A stretch of 64,000 nucleotides of DNA, taken from Georgenia sp. TF02-10 (GTDB lineage: Bacteria > Actinomycetota > Actinomycetes > Actinomycetales > Actinomycetaceae). Location: assembly GCF_022759505.1 (NCBI RefSeq), contig NZ_CP094289.1, positions 2,294,001 through 2,358,000 of the forward strand, read 5' to 3'. This document shows positions 61,390 to 64,000 of the stretch, piece by piece. A program made the position numbers and the translations under genes. The stretch's first letter is position 1, and each line of letters opens with the position of its first letter. A model generated the notes under the pieces. It saw only the letters and a list, made by a program, of their open reading frames with translations. It was not told the origin of the DNA and did no database searches.

Positions 61390-62814
61390 ATGTTCGCCAG
61401 CGCCGAAGAGGCGATCGCCTTCACGCGGAACGAAGGCGTGCGGTTCGTCGACGTCCGCTTCTGCGACCTGCCCGGGGTCATGCAGCACTTCAACATCCCC
61501 GTGGAGGCGTTCACGCCGGACGCGTTCACCGAGGGCCTCATGTTCGACGGCTCCTCCATCCGCGGCTTCCAGGCGATCCACGAGTCGGACATGAAGCTCG
61601 TCCCGGACGTGAGCAGCGCCTTCGTCGACCCGTTCCGCAAGCAGAAGACGCTCGTCGTCAACTTCTCCATCGTCGACCCGTTCACCGACGAGGCCTACTC
61701 CCGGGACCCGCGCAACATCGCGGCCAAGGCCGAGGCGTACCTGGCCAGCACCGGCATCGCCGACACCGCCTACTTCGGCGCGGAGGCCGAGTTCTACATC
61801 TTCGACGACGTCCGGTTCCAGACCAGCCAGCACTCCAGCTTCTACTACCTCGACTCCGCCGAGGCCGCCTGGAACACCGGCCGCGAAGAGGACGGCAAGA
61901 ACCTGGGGTACAAGACCCGGTACAAGGGCGGGTACTTCCCGGTCTCCCCCAACGACCAGATGGCCGACCTGCGCGACGACATGGTCCGGGTGCTGCACGA
62001 GGTGGGCCTCGACGTCGAGCGGGCGCACCACGAGGTCGGCACCGCGGGCCAGCAGGAGATCAACTACCGGTTCAGCACGCTGCGCGGCGCCGCCGACGAC
62101 CTGATGAAGTTCAAGTACGTCGTCAAGAACGTCGCCTGGCAGGCCGGGAAGTCGGCCACGTTCATGCCCAAGCCGCTCTTCGGGGACAACGGCTCGGGTA
62201 TGCACTCCCACCAGTCGCTGTGGAAGGACGGCAAGCCGCTGTTCTTCGACGAGCGCGGCTACGGGGGGCTGTCGGACATCGCCCGCTGGTACATCGGCGG
62301 CCTGCTCACCCACGCCCCCGCCCTGCTGGCCTTCACCAACCCGTCGGTGAACTCCTACCACCGGCTCGTGCCGGGCTTCGAGGCGCCGGTCAACCTGGTC
62401 TACTCCGCCCGCAACCGCTCCGCCTGCATCCGCATCCCGGTGACCGGCTCCTCCCCCAAGGCCAAGCGGATCGAGTTCCGGGTGCCGGACCCCTCGTCGA
62501 ACCCGTACCTGGCCTTCTCGGCCATGCTCCTGGCCGGCATCGACGGCATCCGCAACCGGATCGAGCCGCCGGAGCCGATCGACAAGGACCTCTACGAGCT
62601 CCCGCCCGAGGAGCACGCCCAGATCGCCCAGGTGCCCGACTCCCTGCCCAAGGTCCTCGAGGCCCTCGAGGCCGACCACGACTTCCTCACCGAGGGCGAC
62701 GTGTTCAGCCGGGACCTCATCGAGACCTGGGTGGACTACAAGCGCACCAACGAGATCGACCCGCTGCGCCTGCGCCCGCACCCGCACGAGTTCGAGATGT
62801 ACTACGACCTGTGA
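61390..62814 (+). CDS. glnA: Glutamine synthetase type I
   Basis: A 474-residue GSI-beta type glutamine synthetase, which makes glutamine from glutamate, ammonia and [15 protein letters not shown] is the start of the active site, [13 protein letters not shown] binds metal, [12 protein letters not shown] and [12 protein letters not shown] carry ATP and metal residues, and NRSACIRIP the glutamate Arg. [12 protein letters not shown] contains the Tyr that is adenylylated in this class. GAGGAG precedes ATG. It corresponds to mycobacterial glnA1. Confidence 0.97.
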   Translation: MFASAEEAIAFTRNEGVRFVDVRFCDLPGVMQHFNIPVEAFTPDAFTEGLMFDGSSIRGFQAIHESDMKLVPDVSSAFVDPFRKQKTLVVNFSIVDPFTDEAYSRDPRNIAAKAEAYLASTGIADTAYFGAEAEFYIFDDVRFQTSQHSSFYYLDSAEAAWNTGREEDGKNLGYKTRYKGGYFPVSPNDQMADLRDDMVRVLHEVGLDVERAHHEVGTAGQQEINYRFSTLRGAADDLMKFKYVVKNVAWQAGKSATFMPKPLFGDNGSGMHSHQSLWKDGKPLFFDERGYGGLSDIARWYIGGLLTHAPALLAFTNPSVNSYHRLVPGFEAPVNLVYSARNRSACIRIPVTGSSPKAKRIEFRVPDPSSNPYLAFSAMLLAGIDGIRNRIEPPEPIDKDLYELPPEEHAQIAQVPDSLPKVLEALEADHDFLTEGDVFSRDLIETWVDYKRTNEIDPLRLRPHPHEFEMYYDL

Positions 62815-63183
62815 CCATGTCAGGCCGCTGACCTGGGAGAACGCCCGGCAGGGCGGCTGCTGGTCCCCAGCGAGTCCGCACGATCGGCCGGCGCAATCGC
62901 GCCCGCCGTGCGTGCGGGCTCGTCTGCGCTCGGGGCCAGGTGACCGGGCACGTCCGGCCGTCCACCCGTACGACGGCGGCCGAGCTCGTCGGTCACGACG
63001 GCGGCCGAGCTCGTCGGTGACGATGTCCCGTGCCCCTCCCCTGCGGTGTCCTGACCCGCAGGCCGTGCGGCGCCCGGCCTCCACCGCCACACTGGGCCGC
63101 GCGCCGCGTGGACGGCGGTCAGCAGTTGGCGGAGCGTGAGCGGACGGAGGCACCAGGTGGCGGGTCCGGCGGGCGGAGGTCAG
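62815..63183. other. Intergenic stretch with a 25-bp direct repeat
   Basis: ACGACGGCGGCCGAGCTCGT followed by CGGT occurs twice in tandem at 62970-62994 and 62995-63019 (the last base differs). Nothing else is supported between glnA and the epimerase gene. Confidence 0.65.
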
Positions 63184-63987
63184 ATGGCGGAGCACGAGCG
63201 ACGGACCGTCGTCGTGAGCGGGGCAGGCGGCCGGATCGGCGGATACCTGCGCCGTGCCGACGGCGGCCTGGCCGCCCGGGGGTGGCGGCTGCACCTGCTC
63301 GACGCCGCCGCCCCGGCCGACCTCGGCGCGGACGAGCCGTTCACCCAGGCCGACATCTCGGTGGAGGAGTCGACGGAGGTCCTGGCCGCGGCGATGGCCG
63401 GCGCGGACGCCGTCGTCCACCTCGCCGGCATCCCGAGCGAGGACGCCTGGACCCGGATCCGACGTACGAACATCGACGGCACCTACCGGGTGCTCGAGGC
63501 CGCCCGCCGGACCGGGGTGCGGCGGGTGGTGCTGGCCAGCTCCAACCACGCGGTCGGGTTCTACCCCACCGGCGAGGTGGCCCGCACCGACCGGCCGGTC
63601 CGCCCGGACTCCTACTACGGCGTCTCCAAGGCCGCTATGGAGGCGCTCGGCAGCCTCTACGCCGACCGGTACGGGCTCGAGGTCGTCTCGCTGCGGATCG
63701 GGCTGTGCGCGGACCGCCCCGCCACCACCTTCGACCTGGGGATCTGGCTCAGCCCCGGCGACGCGGTGCGGCTGGTCGACGCCGCCCTGCGCGGGCCGGT
63801 CGACGGGCCGGTGGTCGCCTACGGCATCTCCGCCAACACCCGCGCCTGGTGGGACCTGAGCACCGCCCGGGCCCTCGGCTACGCCCCGGAGGACGACGCC
63901 GAGCGGCTTGCCGACGAGGTCGAGGAGTACGCCGGCCCCGACGGCGTCCTCGGCCACACCATGGTCGCGCAGGAGCCGACCCCGTAG
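63184..63987 (+). CDS. NAD-dependent epimerase/dehydratase, uronate-dehydrogenase-like
   Basis: A 267-residue short-chain extended dehydrogenase. VVVSGAGGRIGGYLRRA binds NAD, DAVVHLAGIPSEDAW follows, and YYGVSKAAMEAL holds the catalytic Tyr and Lys, with VVLASSNHAVGFYPT supplying the Ser. The SSNHAVGFYP block and WLSPGDAVRLVDAAL are typical of hexuronate dehydrogenases, so a sugar-acid substrate is likely. GGAGG lies 4 nt before ATG 63184; the open frame upstream to 63136 lacks similarity. Confidence 0.85.
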   Translation: MAEHERRTVVVSGAGGRIGGYLRRADGGLAARGWRLHLLDAAAPADLGADEPFTQADISVEESTEVLAAAMAGADAVVHLAGIPSEDAWTRIRRTNIDGTYRVLEAARRTGVRRVVLASSNHAVGFYPTGEVARTDRPVRPDSYYGVSKAAMEALGSLYADRYGLEVVSLRIGLCADRPATTFDLGIWLSPGDAVRLVDAALRGPVDGPVVAYGISANTRAWWDLSTARALGYAPEDDAERLADEVEEYAGPDGVLGHTMVAQEPTP

Positions 63988-64000
63988 CGCCGGGGTGCGA

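Overview
The window is 64 kb of very GC-rich chromosome with frequent GTG starts and tightly overlapping genes. It looks like an actinobacterium, probably of the Micrococcales. Gene content and order follow, with gaps and insertions, the Mycobacterium tuberculosis stretch Rv2173-Rv2220 as I remember it: polyprenyl synthase, Rv2175c-like regulator, pknL, aroG, fadD15, exonuclease/UvrC fusion, trpD, ctaE-qcrCAB, ctaF/ctaC, erpA-like gene, glycerate kinase, leucyl aminopeptidase, dlaT/sucB, lipB-lipA, DUF4191, RDD protein, glnA. The species was not identified.

Layout. 1-2.4 kb: 5' end of gcvT behind a tandem glycine riboswitch, a universal stress protein and a DUF4192 protein. 2.6-8 kb: polyprenyl synthase, HTH regulator, LysM/transglycosylase wall hydrolase and PASTA kinase, a cell-wall and division block. 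8-11.7 kb: murR-murQ-PTS operon for N-acetylmuramic acid. 12-25 kb: NADP-linked reductase, molybdo-oxidoreductase, aroG, PPi-dependent phosphofructokinase, ROK glucokinase, acyl-CoA ligase, exonuclease/UvrC fusion, AsnC-type domain protein, degenerate receiver and trpD. 25.8-34.8 kb: the bc1-aa3 respiratory supercomplex (ctaE-qcrCAB forward, ctaC-ctaD-ctaF reverse) with sodA between the two operons. 35-44.4 kb: a tRNA-Pro fragment, FKBP lipoprotein, Fe-S assembly protein, glycerate kinase, M20 peptidase, DUF3043, pyrD, two membrane proteins, pepA. 44.4-49.6 kb: an accessory patch with an istB remnant, membrane protein, HNH/Excalibur protein, RES-Xre toxin-antitoxin pair and small unknown genes. 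49.7-64 kb: lpd-sucB, a pseudokinase, methyltransferase and DinB genes, lipB-lipA-MFS-DUF4191, RDD protein, glnA with a four-block GlnR site, and an NAD-dependent epimerase.

The lipoate genes (lipB, lipA) lie near an enzyme that needs lipoate (sucB with lpd), and gcvT belongs to another lipoate-dependent system. The respiratory operons build one supercomplex.

Two features recur across the window. First, at least fourteen genes have a TANNNT-type -10 hexamer ending 6-7 nt before the start codon and no convincing ribosome-binding site, which predicts leaderless mRNAs. Second, about ten short GC-rich tandem arrays (20-28 bp units, one of 96 bp) lie in intergenic DNA, often touching the 3' end of a gene. 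A third item is a pair of long perfect palindromes sharing a TTGTGGC/GCCACAA core. No convincing phage, CRISPR array or complete insertion sequence was seen.
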